Shown here: positions 48,300-61,433 of the stretch, piece by piece
Layout of the letters: each line of letters starts with the position of its first letter
Numbering within the stretch: the stretch's first letter is position 1
Origin: Oasisia sp. SBJ-2009
Taxonomy: Eukaryota > Annelida > Polychaeta > Sabellida > Siboglinidae
Assembly: GCA_964017155.1 (NCBI GenBank)
Contig: OZ024864.1
Span: 35,502,029 to 35,566,028 of the forward strand
DNA: 64,000 nucleotides
Reading direction: 5' to 3'
Notes under the pieces: generated by a model
The model's input: the letters and a program-made list of their open reading frames with translations, nothing else
Databases searched by the model: none
Told to the model about the DNA's origin: nothing
Made by a program: the position numbers and the translations under genes

Positions 48300-50860
48300 A
48301 CCATGCACTTGTACTAATATTCATTGTAGAGACTACTCATATTTTAGGAATACATCTGAGTACTTTATCAGTATGTACTTGGAAAACTAAATTTATTAAT
48401 AAAATGAAACTCCTGAAATATTTAAACGTTACAAACATTTCATTATTTGTTATTTCAGAAAGGATACCACATTTAATATTAATACAGTACACTCATTTTA
48501 ACGCATTTCTATGATTAATGATAACTAAACTTGGTTAATAAAAAAAACAGTTATTCTGGATATAATAATTTGACTGTTTTGTGCATATGAGAATATGAGT
48601 TGTCAAGAAGATCAATTTGAATGCACAGGAAACTGTTCATCATAAAGCGTCCGTGAGCAAAGTGCAATACAAACAGATAAGCTGATGCGTAGCAGAAGCG
48701 CCCCAGCCAGAGAGAGGGGGCTACTGATGATGAAAGGCTATCAGGATCAGTCAGCAACTAGGGACAGCTGCAATGACATGGGTTATGCTAACTAGCAGAT
48801 AAGGAAACATGGGAACTGTTTATAATGGGGTAGGCCAGCACAGAACAAACAAGGAATTCAGCAGAAGCACATCCTATTTTCCCCTTGAAATGGGATAAGA
48901 AACTAGGATGTGTGTATTATTTTATGCAGTCGTTTGTCATGTATTTGTCGACTACGGCCCGACTATACGACACACATTCCAATGTTTTATGTATTGATCG
49001 AAACGACTACGACATCCTGTGTCAACATTGTTTATACGCACAAATCAAACACGCGCAGCAACCACAATCTACTCAATGAAACAATGCTAGAGCAACTAGC
49101 CGCAATTGCAAGGGCTTTCACACTTTCTTATTGAGGGACACCAATCAAATAAACAATGCACAGTAACTTGGCGATTACTCTAGCCTTAAATATATTTAAT
49201 TTTTTTATGTACAGTTAATTTTAACTTCCAGTTAATTTAATTGAAGCATAATATATCGATCTTGATCATTAACATAGGATATTTTATATTGTTGTACACA
49301 AACACACATATATTTAATAAGGCCGACCGATGGGTCCAGCTGGACGAAAGCCGAGATCGACGTGAGTCCTTCTCATTACACATGCTGTTTGACACTTCGA
49401 CAATGCCAGCGAGCCAAGGCGGCTGGTGCAATAAACAGGCCTACAGCATAATGGCTCAATGATCTTATCTCTGTGACACTAGGCTATAGAAACTGATAGT
49501 TGGTCAACTGACACTAAATTAATTAGCTGAGATTCAGCTGTGTATTAGAAACATGGGGTGACAAAGGTTGTCAACACTGGATTTGCTGGCAGCTGTACAC
49601 ACTAGTGGGGCAGTGCTTGCTTACACGACATGTGCAATGCCACTGTATCAATAACAAAAAACAATACCAGCATGCCTTGCGATTGACGTCACTCACTCGC
49701 GGTTCGCCATTAATGTCTTCATAAGCGAGTCAAGCCCGGTTAACAACAGTTGGCAAGCTAAGAACGCTCCAGGCACCATTAGAGAAATCGGACAACTATT
49801 TGGAAGTAAGTGTTACCATCTATTTGACATTATATAGCGTTTACTAGTGCACATAGAATCGAAAAACATGCAAACGTTATTTGTGCTTGTTTGCAATCTT
49901 TTAGCGATTTTCAAAGGAACATTAAAACATTATCATATACGTTTCAACGGGATGCCGTTAGCGTTCCTTTAATCACTTAGCTTCAACCATACATTTCAAT
50001 TCGAGAAACATTACCATACTTGTGGAATTGTTTTTAGACAAATCCCAAATTGCATCGTATTGGCAGTTTTCATTTAACCGATTAACTACAAATGGACATG
50101 AGAAAGAATGGCAGCGGCGTGAAATTGACGTTGTCGATGTCACCAATTATGTTCCATGGTTTCAATTTTACTGTAACATGTTGACTATAATAATATATCC
50201 CTGTATGGTTACCATCTATTCACATTTCCTAGGCATAGGATAAACCCATTTTAAATCCAGAAATCACACATTATTGCAATTAATAATTGCGTTGGCTGGT
50301 CAGCGAGTGGTTACTTATGCGTATGTTTATGTATGTTTATGACTAGTCTGTGTCACCAATATAACTAAATGATTTAGAGTATATATGTTCCAAATGAAGA
50401 TTAATGTGAACAATTACATTAGTCATCAAAACAAAAACATTATCCAAACACAGATCAACATGATATTATTTATTAATTTAATGTTTAGTTTGCGATAAAA
50501 GTTCAATATATGAATTATTCATTCAAATACGTTTTCATCGAAACTTAAATAGAACTGTGTTCTTGCTCAAAGCACCACTGAACAGTGTAGCTAGAATGGT
50601 TCATAGCTTGAAACATTTACTGCTCCTATCTGAGTTGCACATGCACAGGGTGGTTTTATTACCCTTGATTGAGGTTTAAGGTCTATTTAGGGGATTTACG
50701 CCATGGGGGTGGGTGGCGTAGGCTAATTAAGCCAGGCGCACACGAGTAGGTCAGTCGCGCGGCGGCATCTCATGACGCCGTTTCTGCGGCCGATCTAGGC
50801 ATGCAATAATTATTTGCAAAAAAAACAACATTTACACCAAACCAAAGGAATGCATAGCCG
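48300..50860. other. Interior of CMC-like element, no gene recognised
   Basis: Mostly AT-rich. A GC-richer stretch at 49690-49810 ends in TTTGGAA|GTAAGTG and could be a 5' untranslated exon of the element's gene; this is a guess. Confidence 0.3.
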
Positions 50861-50865
50861 CATAG

Positions 50866-50916
<51 letters not shown>

Positions 50917-50981
50917 AGACAAAATAACATGATTTACTTATGATTACCGTCGTGATTGTGGTTTGCATGTGTATATATATA

Positions 50982-51032
<51 letters not shown>

Positions 51033-51050
51033 ATGTCTATATATATAATA

Positions 51051-51109
<59 letters not shown>

Positions 51110-51170
51110 AAACCACAATCACGACGGTAATCATCAGTACATCATATTATTTTGTCTTGTATGCTGTTTA
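50866..51170. repeat. AT tracts inside a 55-bp inverted repeat (fold-back)
   Basis: gcaagacaaaataacatg at 50914 and ttaccgtcgtgattgtggtt (to 50964) are mirrored at 51109-51164. About 140 bp of AT repeats separates the arms and another AT tract lies before them. Confidence 0.9.
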
Positions 51171-52160
51171 ATGTTTTACATATACTAGAAGTTTCCATAG
51201 AATCAATTCTTATACAAGTCATTCCACAAATAATCTATTTGTTAATCTAGAAATGCGCAAAGGTTTAAAAACGGGATTATGCAAACGTAACTTTTCCACT
51301 GGAGCTGTGCTTTTCTGTTTAATTCCTCTTATCTGCCAGATCAGTCTATTCAGAAATGGTGGGAAATTGCAGGGATCCAGGCTTGGGAGGCCTGATTGCT
51401 GATAAAAGACGAATGCACAGTGTCACAGGGCTAAGTGTAATCAGTGAAGCCTAGGCAGGGGTGTCATTAGGCTGAGTCAAAGGATCAAAGGGCCCTGGAG
51501 ATTACCACTAGGCTGGCAAAATAGACTGATATGTTTTGAGTATATTTTCACAGACTAGAATTTATTTGGATGTTCAAACTATTTCTTCTAAAGATTGTTT
51601 TCTTAGAACAGTTTGTTTAATAAAAAATGTTTTGTTTAATTTTTTTTCATGGAATATTATGTAGGTACTTTTTCCATCGCAGCCAAGAATACGCAGCAGT
51701 TACTGCATCAATTTCCAGCGGTGGTGGCGGTAGCATAACTATGCGTAGTCACATTACTATTAAGCGGAAGGGACGGCAGAGGGGTCGCCACATGTTCTTA
51801 CCCCCCCCCCCACACACACGGAGTCTAGCTGATCTGTTATCAGACGCAATAATGACACAATCCCACAGAGCGATCCAGATTGCGTAATCCATTCAACGCG
51901 AACTATAGTTCAATTCTTAACACCATGCAACTTGTTGAAAGAAACTTGTTTAATGAAAGGTGATTTGCAGTGAAGACTATGTTTATTTGTCAACAACATT
52001 TTCACTTATCTGTTGTTGCCACTACGGTTTTATATTTATATTCTGAATTTTCCTTTAAGAATCGGTCTCGCCTCCAACTGTTTCTAGGCTGTCCTATATT
52101 TCTCTACACTGTGGGATTCTAATGTCCACAACAATTTTGTCATAGATAGTTCTTTCTCAC
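51170..52160. other. No gene recognised before the transposase ORF
   Basis: A small ORF at 51627-51887 includes a glycine run and a proline run from a poly-C tract; no domain. Probably non-coding or the upstream region of the transposase. Confidence 0.35.
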
Positions 52161-52165
52161 TGGTT

Positions 52166-53416
52166 GTGATTATGGCCTATCTAAAAAGATGGAGATTGTT
52201 GACTGCCGAGGTACAAGCTATGGCAGAATCTGACAGCAGTGGTGAGGACCTAATTGTTGAGAAGGCTGCCAATGAAAGTGACATGGACATTGCACAATGT
52301 CTTCCTTTAGGTGCAGATTCAGATTATGGATTCTCCGAAGCAGTCTTATCGTCTGATTCTGAGACAGAAGTTGATGGCGGAGAAAGTATTAACATGGTAA
52401 AAGATGGCCATCAGCCAGATATTGGGGAAGAATTAGCAATTTGGGCTACTAAAAATGGATGTACCCGAACAGCCTTGAATGAAATGCTGGACATTCTAAG
52501 GCGACATGGGCATTGTCTCCCAAACGATGCTAGGACACTATTGCAAAACCCAAGAGTTGTTCAGACTATGGCAAAATGTGATGGTATGTACTCCTACTTT
52601 GGTCTTGAATCAGGTATTCTGAGGAACTTATCTCAGACGAGATTTGTTTGTGATGATACCTCCATAAAACGTAGTTTTAATATCGATGGCGTTCCACTTT
52701 TTAAGTCTACCTCTCTCCAATTTTGGCCGATCTTATGTAGCTTTCACTGTTTCGACCCTTTCATTGTTGGCCTTTTCTGCGGATCGGCAAAGCCAGACCC
52801 AGTAGAAGAATATTTGGCAGAGTTTAATCATGAGCTGCAACAGTTGTGTGAACATGGCGTCACACATGACAACATACATTATAGTGTGTCTATTGAGGCA
52901 TTTGTATGTGATGCACCAGCGAGGGCCTTTATCAAGTGCATCAAAGGTCACTCAGGGTACTACTCATGTGAGAGATGCACGATTCAAGGATCGTGGAATG
53001 GTAGAGTTGTGTTTAACTCAGATGATTCATTTCCTCCTCGCACCCAGCATGATTTTGATGCCATGAAATATGATATAAATCAAGTGAAAAGGTCACCTCT
53101 TCTTGATGTAGGCATCTCCTGTGTATCACAATTTTCGCTAGACAATATGCATTTGGCATGTCTTGGTGTGGTTAAGCGAATGTTGTGTGTCTTAAAACGA
53201 GGACCAAATAACTGTCGCCTCTCAGTACGTCAGAAAGCTGACATGTCACAGAGGCTTGAGGCTTTGAGAGGTTTCATGCCACGGGAATTTGCGCGACAGC
53301 CACGTTCTCTATATGAATTAGATAGGTGGAAGGCTACATAATTTCGCCAATTTCTGTTGTATACAGGCCCCGTTGTTATGCGTCATATTGTTGAAATGAG
53401 ATACGTCTACCGTTGA
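52166..53416 (+). pseudogene. CMC/EnSpm-like transposase with in-frame premature stop
   Basis: From ATG at 52166 the frame gives an acidic N-terminus (~75 residues), a conserved block ATKNGCTRTALNEMLDIL, SLQFWPILCSF, and FVCDAPARAFIK (Asp249). GHSGYYSCERC (C268-x2-C271) and FSLDNMHLACLGVVKRML follow. Asp-x-Pro-Ala followed by H.G..C..C is the CMC catalytic pattern. TAA at 53339-53341 ends it after RWKAT, yet the same frame continues FRQFLLYTGPVVMRHIV to 53416, so the stop looks like a point mutation. Later coding sequence was not found. Confidence 0.75.
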
Positions 53417-54120
53417 TGTTGAAACCTAAATGAATATTTGTTTCTTTTCATGATCTGGTAGACTTCTCACGAATGACGTGATGTCACTCATGAATATGAA
53501 CGGACATCATGGGAAGACTCCTTTCGCGGGGACTGAGATGATGAAAGTAATTAAAGGTGAGTATATTTGTCCTTGCTAATGAAAGCATTATTTTCACTCC
53601 TCTGAACCAAAACATTACAATTTTGTCTTAAGAAGAAAGTTAAAGCAATTAATGCAATAAGATGTACATGTTATGGGTCCAATAAATGTGATTTAATGAA
53701 AACGTGGAATGAGGAGTACTATTTTTTTTTCCAGAATTAATGGAACATGCAGAATGGTGAATCAAAGCATAATTTATTTATTTCTAGTCTATCCAAATAA
53801 TGTTTCCCCCAAAACCACATTGTTTAATTATAACTGGATAAAGTATATGTGCAATAAAACGATGCGACTTGTACCACGACATAATGCATATATGTTTTAA
53901 TTATATAGCTATACTGATGATATTAAGGGAAAACACCACTTGATAAGTTTAATTTATTTTAACAGTAAAATGTTACAACCTACGTTTCTTCACGAAATAA
54001 CAGTATAAATATTAACACTTGTCTTAAGAGTTCATAAGTGTACGTTTTATTCCTGCAAGCAGTATACTGTCAACATTTGGGAGTGGTGTCTCCGGGGGCC
54101 CCTTCAGTTCATTGCAAGCC
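53417..54120. other. No gene recognised
   Basis: AT-rich DNA between the transposase relic and the right satellite array of the CMC-like element. Confidence 0.4.
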
Positions 54121-54129
54121 CCCAAATCG

Positions 54130-54785
54130 GTATATGACATCGAAACAACGTCGACACCCGACGTCGATACACTCTTTATATACAACGTGTTTCCAACGTT
54201 GTTTCGACGTCGATATGTGGCGTATAAACAACGTCGTTACTCGGCGTCGGCAAAAGGTTGACAACTGACGTCGATCCAACTTCCATGGTCACCGTGTTTT
54301 CGACGTTGTTTCGACGTCGATATATGACGCCGAAACAACGTCGTTACTCGACGTTGAAAAAACGTTGACAAAAGACGTCGATACAACTTTCATAGTCACC
54401 GTGTTTTCGACGTTGTTTCGACGTCGATATATGACGCCGAAACAACGTCGTTATTCGACGTCGAAAAAACGTTGACAAATGACGTCGATACAACTTTCAT
54501 AGTCACCGTGTTTTCGACGTTGTTTCGCCGTCGATATATGACGCCGAAACAACGTCGTTACTCGACGTTGAAAAAACGTTGACAAATGACGTCGATACAA
54601 CTTTCATAGTCACCGTGTTTTCGACCTTGTTTCGACGTCGATATATGACGCCGAAACAACGTCGTTACCCGACGTCGAAAAAACATTGACAAAAGACGTC
54701 GATACAACTTTCATAGTAACCCTGATTTCGACGTTGTATCGACGTGGGTACCGACGTCGAAACAACATCGCAACAACGTCATTTT
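54130..54785. repeat. Right subterminal satellite, 107-bp period
   Basis: gacgtcgata recurs at 54374, 54481, 54588 and 54695, exactly 107 bp apart. Units share acgtc/cgttg words with the left array but have a different period and order. Confidence 0.95.
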
Positions 54786-55233
54786 GCCCGCTGGGATGTG
54801 CCTTCTTTTCCGTATTCTTGACGTGTGTAAAACGCAGAACGTCTTGCGGAATGTTTTGCGGATCGCTTGTTTAAATAATTCTACAAGCAGCTGCTGAACC
54901 CGCATGTCCCCGAAGCCTCACACATAGCTAACTATGGCTACAATCTGAAGTGATAATATGTTAATTGAAGGCATACTATGTACATTGATGTACATATCCA
55001 GCCGATGGAACGTCGACTGGTGGCCCCAAGATAGGTGTGCTGGCTTGATGCCGGAACGGATGTTTAAATCATCTACAGTTCACCGTATGCAACACACGAA
55101 ACTGCTACTTCACATATAGTAAAATGTTGAGTTCGATCGCATTTAGTGCCAAGATATTGAGCATACATACATCATGCCAACACATAAAATCTATCGCTGG
55201 CTACGCGCCTGCAAGGTCAATTGCTTACCCTTC

Positions 55234-55237
<4 letters not shown>

Positions 55238-55310
<73 letters not shown>
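55238..55310. repeat. (AT)n microsatellite
   Basis: About 36 AT units. Confidence 0.95.
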
Positions 55311-55312
<2 letters not shown>

Positions 55313-56659
55313 TGGATTCTGTTGATAAAAGCTGTTCAACGACATCAAAATATCATCAAAGCTTGGTGCTGATGTTACAATCTATGTCCCTGATTCCTGT
55401 GACGTCGTAGTGAAAACTATCTCTGTATGTGAGGGCAGAACCTGAAACATCGCATGGTAGGCTAATCCTGCACTTTAGCCTCGCTCACACAGTGTTGTCA
55501 CTTGAGCTTGAGACGCGTTTAACACCGCACAGGAAATGAACCGCGAAATATGAGCCTTTTATATTGGGGAGACTGAAAGCAAATGTGCCAGTGACGTAGT
55601 TGAACATATTTAAGATTCCCTTGATTAACTGTGCATTCAAGTATCACAATGCCTACGAATATTACAAACGACACATTGATGTGCGGAAACTTCCGGCAAT
55701 GTTTGAGGAACCCGAGGTACCTGGTAAGATAAACTGAAGCAACCCACAATCTGACCACATACAGCACAAACTGTCCTCGACCAGGATCCAGTACCAATGT
55801 TTATTAGGACTAGATTGATGTACCATATGTGGGCGTGATAGGATTCGATGACTTGAATACACCTGGAAATGTATTTACTGCCAGTGTGTATTGTCAGAGT
55901 ACTTGTTACAGCAAAATACTCACTTGTCAAAACAGTCAGAAATAATATGGTTCTCCTCTAACTAAACCAAGAGCTTCGTGGAAGCTTCGTCTCATTTAGA
56001 TAATCTGACAAAGAAAGCTGTGGGTTGACAGTGACTGGCATTAAGGCCTTCATGTCCAATTTAGCTTACAATGATGATGCTGAGTTATACAACAGAGTTT
56101 CAAGAAACGTTTGTTGTCCTAGTCATCGAGTCGTACAAAACATAAATACTTAGAGATGCATTTAATGAAAGTTATTATTTATATTATTTGAAGACCGGTA
56201 ACAAATTGTATGATGGTTGTGATTTGAAATATCGTATCAGTCGTTGTTTGACTTTAATATATCCCGTATGTTAAAATTTGAAATGATGAACATGATGGTT
56301 GAGAGTAATGACGATGACGTCACACATCTTTCCCTCATGTTTGCTGCAGTATTTTCTACAGTATTTTCTACGATTATATCTGATGAAAATCATATTTCAA
56401 GGGCACACTGGCGCGATAACTAGGACATAACTGAACCTTATCACCATAGTGGTCCAACAAACGTTTCTTAACGTCTCTGTTGTATAAATCAACATCATCA
56501 TTTTCTGCTAAACTATACATATCACTAACTGTCAACTCATAGCCATCTTTCAATCTAAACGTGACATATCTTCCACGAACAAGTTGTAGTTAGGTTTAGT
56601 TCGAGTGTTTTGATAAGTGAACATACTGTTTGAAACAAGTACTACGGCAATAAATATTG

Positions 56660-56660
<1 letters not shown>
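55311..56660. other. No gene recognised
   Basis: Several short minus-strand ORFs (for example 55930-55637) overlap in different frames without domains. Nothing could be supported. Confidence 0.4.
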
Positions 56661-57032
<372 letters not shown>

Positions 57033-57632
57033 CGTGTATAAGTAAGCAATTATACAAGTTGCTGTACGCGTGTGCGTATATTGGAACTACAATGTGACGT
57101 ATTTTCCGACTCGGTGGTACGGCGCTGCCACGCCTATAATTGGTGGCCAGGTATAGAACGATGCTAAAGTTGGATGCAATAAATACATGCAGGCGTGTCT
57201 TGGGTTCTTCCAAATTGGGGTCAGAATAGTTACGCCCACGTCAGAACTGTCGTGAAGGTTGATCATATATTATACATTTATTTACCAACGATGGCCGTGG
57301 AGGTTGCATAACATGTTATGCATCTACCGCGTGCGTATTTGCACACGGACGCTACGCTAGTAATTTACTCCTAACGTAGGCAGTGGTCGTCTTAAGATAA
57401 ACCATAGTTGTCATGAGAGGTAAAGTCGTGTCCCTAACCAGACTTCTGAAATGTTCCTGACAACTGTTACGCATAATGATTTCACGTATGTTACAAGGCC
57501 GTATCTTTGACGTAAAGACGGTAACAATAAAACACACGCATATTTGGTAGCCAGGAATGCCGGGAATGTCAATGCTCTGCAGGTCTCTTTCGAGGATAGG
57601 CGAAGATAACAAAGGCCGCCACTTCGATTGAC

Positions 57633-57818
57633 ATGGATGCCGAGTTTGTGTTTGTAGATCCACTAACAACAGCATCAAGCAAAGCATTGGGTTTGGCAAT
57701 CGCTAGCTTTGGGGAGTGCGTTGTGAGACGAATGCTTGACGCCGGGTATGACATCAATGCCGCTGTGTCACGCTGTCGTCGACGTCACTGTTATGTTCGC
57801 GAGGTCTTCAAACACCAG
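57633..57818 (+). CDS. Possible first exon of an ankyrin-like gene
   Basis: ATG at 57633 opens MDAEFVFVDPLTTASSKALG, then LAIASFGECVVRRMLDAGYD, then INAAVS. The A..FGE.VVRRMLDAGYDIN pattern is the second helix and loop of an ankyrin repeat. A donor CAG|GTACGA follows at 57818. No second exon was found before the window's repeat-rich end, so this is one weak repeat only. It may be a chance ORF. Confidence 0.4.
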
Positions 57819-57959
57819 GTACGACTGCAGCCACATGTCCAGTCAGAGCATAAATACACTACCAGGTAAATAGTAGTATCAGTGACTGTTCGGGGCTGAG
57901 TGGTGGCGGGCATTACAACTGCGTTTTGCTGGAGCAATTACGTGGCAGAACGTCTCTTA

Positions 57960-58150
57960 TTTAATAATACCCATATCAGGTATAGTGGTACCAATGTCGG
58001 ATGTAATACCCAAGGCATGTGTAATCATACCAGGGTCGGGCATAATCGTACCAATGTAGGGTATAATCTTACCTATGTTAGGTATAGTCATATACATGTA
58101 ATAATCATACCAATGTATACGGTATAATCATACCCTTGTTCTGTATACGT
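57960..58150. repeat. Diverged 20-22-bp tandem repeat
   Basis: About eight imperfect copies of a unit of type accaatgtagggtataatc. Confidence 0.85.
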
Positions 58151-58289
58151 ATCACACCTCAGTAGTATAGTAGGTGGTTTTCAAGGGATGCTGTCGCGGT
58201 TTGGGTGGAATTCCCACGTTAAAAGATAGGGTGGAATTCCCTCCGCCCCGGTGGAAATAAATAGCCCCAATTCATCCTTATCTTTTAAA

Positions 58290-58353
58290 AAGGTCAAAGG
58301 TCAAAACTCCTCCCGGTGGAAGGTCAAAGGTCACACGTCAAGGTCAAAGGTTA
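58290..58353 (+). promoter_or_regulatory. Three DR1-type AGGTCA direct repeats
   Basis: AGGTCAAAGGTCA at 58290-58302 and 58321-58333, and AGGTCAAAGGTTA at 58341-58353. AGGTCA half sites one base apart are the DR1 element bound by RXR, HNF4 and related nuclear receptors. No promoter was recognised next to them, so function is open. Confidence 0.45.
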
Positions 58354-58500
58354 CATGTCAAGTGACGACCCCTTATGCAGTGTGCCTCTTCTCCTGGTAG
58401 TTAAGTCCCACGTATGTGACTAACACACCTGGTCCTTCATGTCCAGTGTGGGTGCAAACACTGGTTGTCTATCTACCCAAGCTTGCGGCCTCCCGACCAG

Positions 58501-59007
58501 GGGCCGGTTTCATAGCGGCTACTTACGACATCGTAGCGGGCGATAACCCGTCGTAAGCCTAAGACGTCGTCAAGTTACACTAGTTGCGTTTCATGAGTCT
58601 GCTCCATAGTTGCACTTAACTGCATCATGTATTTAGTAGGCGTAACTTTACGCTGGTTGAAATATTTACGGTATGCTCCCGAAGTTGAAAATGTACGGTA
58701 TGCTCCCGACACGCCCACTCTCAACATTATTATTTTTAATGTATACACTGGATATCCTTTACATTCATCATAGCTTCCCATTTGTTATACGAACGACAAA
58801 GGCACAGCTAGAAAGAAAAAAGGATGCTCAGACACATCACAAATACAGGGATTCCCCACCGCGACGTAAGGGGGTCAATGCTACTGGCGCGAATGCTAAA
58901 TTGGTCTCATGAAACCGGCCGTACGCTGCATTGTCTATTCGCTGTTAGCTACGACCAGTAGACCGCGTAATTGCGGGTAAAGTTACACGGCTTCATGAAA
59001 TTGGCCC
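58501..59007. mobile_element. MITE with GGGCCGGTTTCAT ends (507 bp)
   Basis: Starts GGGCCGGTTTCAT and ends with the inverse ATGAAATTGGCCC. CAG flanks both sides (58498-58500, 59008-59010), a 3-bp target duplication. A better inverse copy, ATGAAACCGGCC, lies inside at about 58908-58919, so the element may be composite. Interior non-coding. Confidence 0.7.
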
Positions 59008-59639
59008 CAGGCCAGTTGGTTGCTGTGTTCTCATCGAGGGACACTGGCTCAGTCAGCTTCAGTGGACGACGTTGTAATGTTGCAAGTATTTAGTGCACTA
59101 CGCTACGAGAGGTAGGACATACTAACCTTCGTCCATTCTCTCTCTGACTGTGCGACTTGCAAAGGCCACCGCTACTGAAGTCACCGGTTGAACAATACGT
59201 TGCTAGGCAACCAGTGGGAAATAAAAAACAATGTACATGTGTAATACATTGTATCTGTCACGTAGTGGCCATACATTCGCAAGTCTGAACACGTTTATTC
59301 ATATGGTGGTCTCACACCGTTCACGTTCTGCACGTAGGCAACTTACATATGTCGTGCAATGCGCATGCGTGTCGTCCACGATGTAGGTAACAGCATTTCT
59401 TTCAATAAAAAATGGTAGCTCACGCGTAGTCACCATGTCCAATATGTGGCACACACCGTTCTGCACGTAGGCAACTTACATATATCGTTGCGCAATCCAT
59501 ACACACGAGGATAGGACAGTTTTTGTCATGCGCAAACCATACTTTCAGTTTAAATGACGCTTCATACCACGAACAAAACACAACTTCCGTAACAATGGCG
59601 GGTCAGATCAGGGTCGTAACACAATTTCTTGCAAAATTA

Positions 59640-61256
59640 CACCTTCCATCATAGTCATAACGTACGTTAAAGACTAGTAGCATTTACAGTTTCGACGCAA
59701 TAGCCTTGCCAAGTTTTCTAATTTGCTTGAATCAATGTGCTAACTACATACCATTTCGTAACGTTTCAGCGTTTCATTGCGTTAGACAGGTGGTGTTTTA
59801 ACAAAGTTAACTAAGTTAGTCTTGTCACTTGTACTAAATAGAATATTTTTCTATTCTACGCGATAACTTTGTCAAGTTTTTTCATATTTTACTAACTCGG
59901 TGTGCCAACTTTGTACCATTTCATAACTTTTCAACGTTTCACCGCTATGACTTTGTCATTTTCACGTATTTTTAGTGTTTACATGCTGTAACTTTGTCAA
60001 GTTTTTTTTTATATTTAACTAGGTTTGCCAATTTTGTACCATTTCACAACTGTTCAGCGTTTCACCCCGATGACTTTGTCAATTTCACGTATTTTTATGC
60101 TACGCACACACCGCGCACACACCAACCCGACTAGTTGGCGTAAAGCAGTCGGCCGACTGCAGTCGGTTTGGTGTGTGCGCAAATTACGCCGACGATCGGC
60201 GTTATTGCGGCGATTAACGTCGATTCAAATGTTGAATCAGCGTTAATACACAGTCGGCGTTAATCCGCACACAGCGACTAATAATTATACTTCAACATAA
60301 CTGTTAACTGGAACGGTGATATTTTGAGTACACACAAAATGAGTAAATACGCTAATTAATAGGGGATTTGAGGATACCGCTAACGCCGACGTTAATCGGG
60401 TTGGTGTGTGCGGCTGATGTGTGCGGGCAGCAGTCGGCGTTAGTCGGCGGAACTAATCGGCCTCTACCACGGACCACTGCTAACGCCAACTGCAGTCGGC
60501 GTTAGTTGGTTGGTGTGTGCGTAGCATTAGTGTTTACATTCGATAACCTTGTCAAGTTTTTCATATTTTCCTAAGTCAATTCTTGACTAGTCAATTCTGT
60601 ACCATTTCACAACTTGTCAACGTTTCACCGCTATGTGTTTGTCATTTTCAAGTATTTTTAGTGTTTACATGCTATAACTTTGTCAAGTTTTTCATATTTT
60701 ACTAACTCGATGTGCTAACCTCGTTCAATTTCATAACGTTTCACTGTTTCATTGTGTTACACAGGTGTTTTTGTTTTACAAATTTAACCTAAGTTATTTT
60801 TGAAACTTGTAGTAAAATGGAATATTTTTCACTTTGTCAAGTTTTTCATATTTTACTGAGTCGGTGTGCCAACTGTGTACCATTTCACAACCGTTCAGCG
60901 TTTCACCGCGATGACTTTGTCAATTTCACGTATTTTTAGTATTTACATGCGATAACCTTGTCAAGTTTTTCATATTTTACTAAGTCGATGTGCTAACCTC
61001 GTTCAATTTCATAACGTTTCACCGTTTCATTGTGTTACACAGGTGTTTTTTTTGACAAATTTAACCTAAGTTATTCTTGTAACTTGTAGTAAAATGGAAT
61101 ATTTTTCACTTTGTCAAGTTTTTCATATTTTACTAAGTCGGTGTGCCAACTTTGTACCATTTCACAACTTTTCAGCGTTTCACCGCGAGGACGTTGTCAA
61201 TTTCACGTATTTTTAGTGTTTACATGTGATAACTTTGTCAAGTTTTTCATATGTTA
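59640..61256 (+). repeat. Satellite-like tandem repeat, about 278-bp higher-order unit
   Basis: Words gtttcaccgcgatgactttg, tatttttagtgtttacatg and caagtttttcatattttact recur. The tatttttagt block appears at 60649, 60927 and 61204 (278, 277 bp). A shorter partial period (about 122 bp) occurs at the left end. Interrupted by the MITE at 60098-60526. Confidence 0.85.
60098..60526. mobile_element. PIF/Harbinger-like MITE (429 bp), TTA target duplication
   Basis: Ends TGCTACGCACACACC and GGTGTGTGCGTAGCA are exact inverses. TTA lies at 60095-60097 and 60527-60529. Neighbouring satellite units preserve the uninterrupted site (cgtatttttagtgtttac), which confirms a single TTA before insertion. The interior is full of gtcggcgtta words and has no ORF of note. 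Confidence 0.9.
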
Positions 61257-61264
61257 ATTACTAC

Positions 61265-61400
61265 TGCGTAAGCGTGTGCGTGTCGTGCATGTCTGCGCGT
61301 GACTGCGTGTGTCCGTGACCGTGTCCGCGTGTGTTTGTGTGTGTGTGCCTGAGCGTGTGCGTGTTCGTGTGTATGCGTTTGCGTGTGCATGGGATATAAT
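61265..61400. repeat. TG/CG-rich imperfect repeat
   Basis: Runs of gtgtgcgtg-type words between the satellite and the AAAAC tract. Confidence 0.8.
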
Positions 61401-61433
61401 ACAAATTGAGAGACAACGTGGATTTACAGACAC

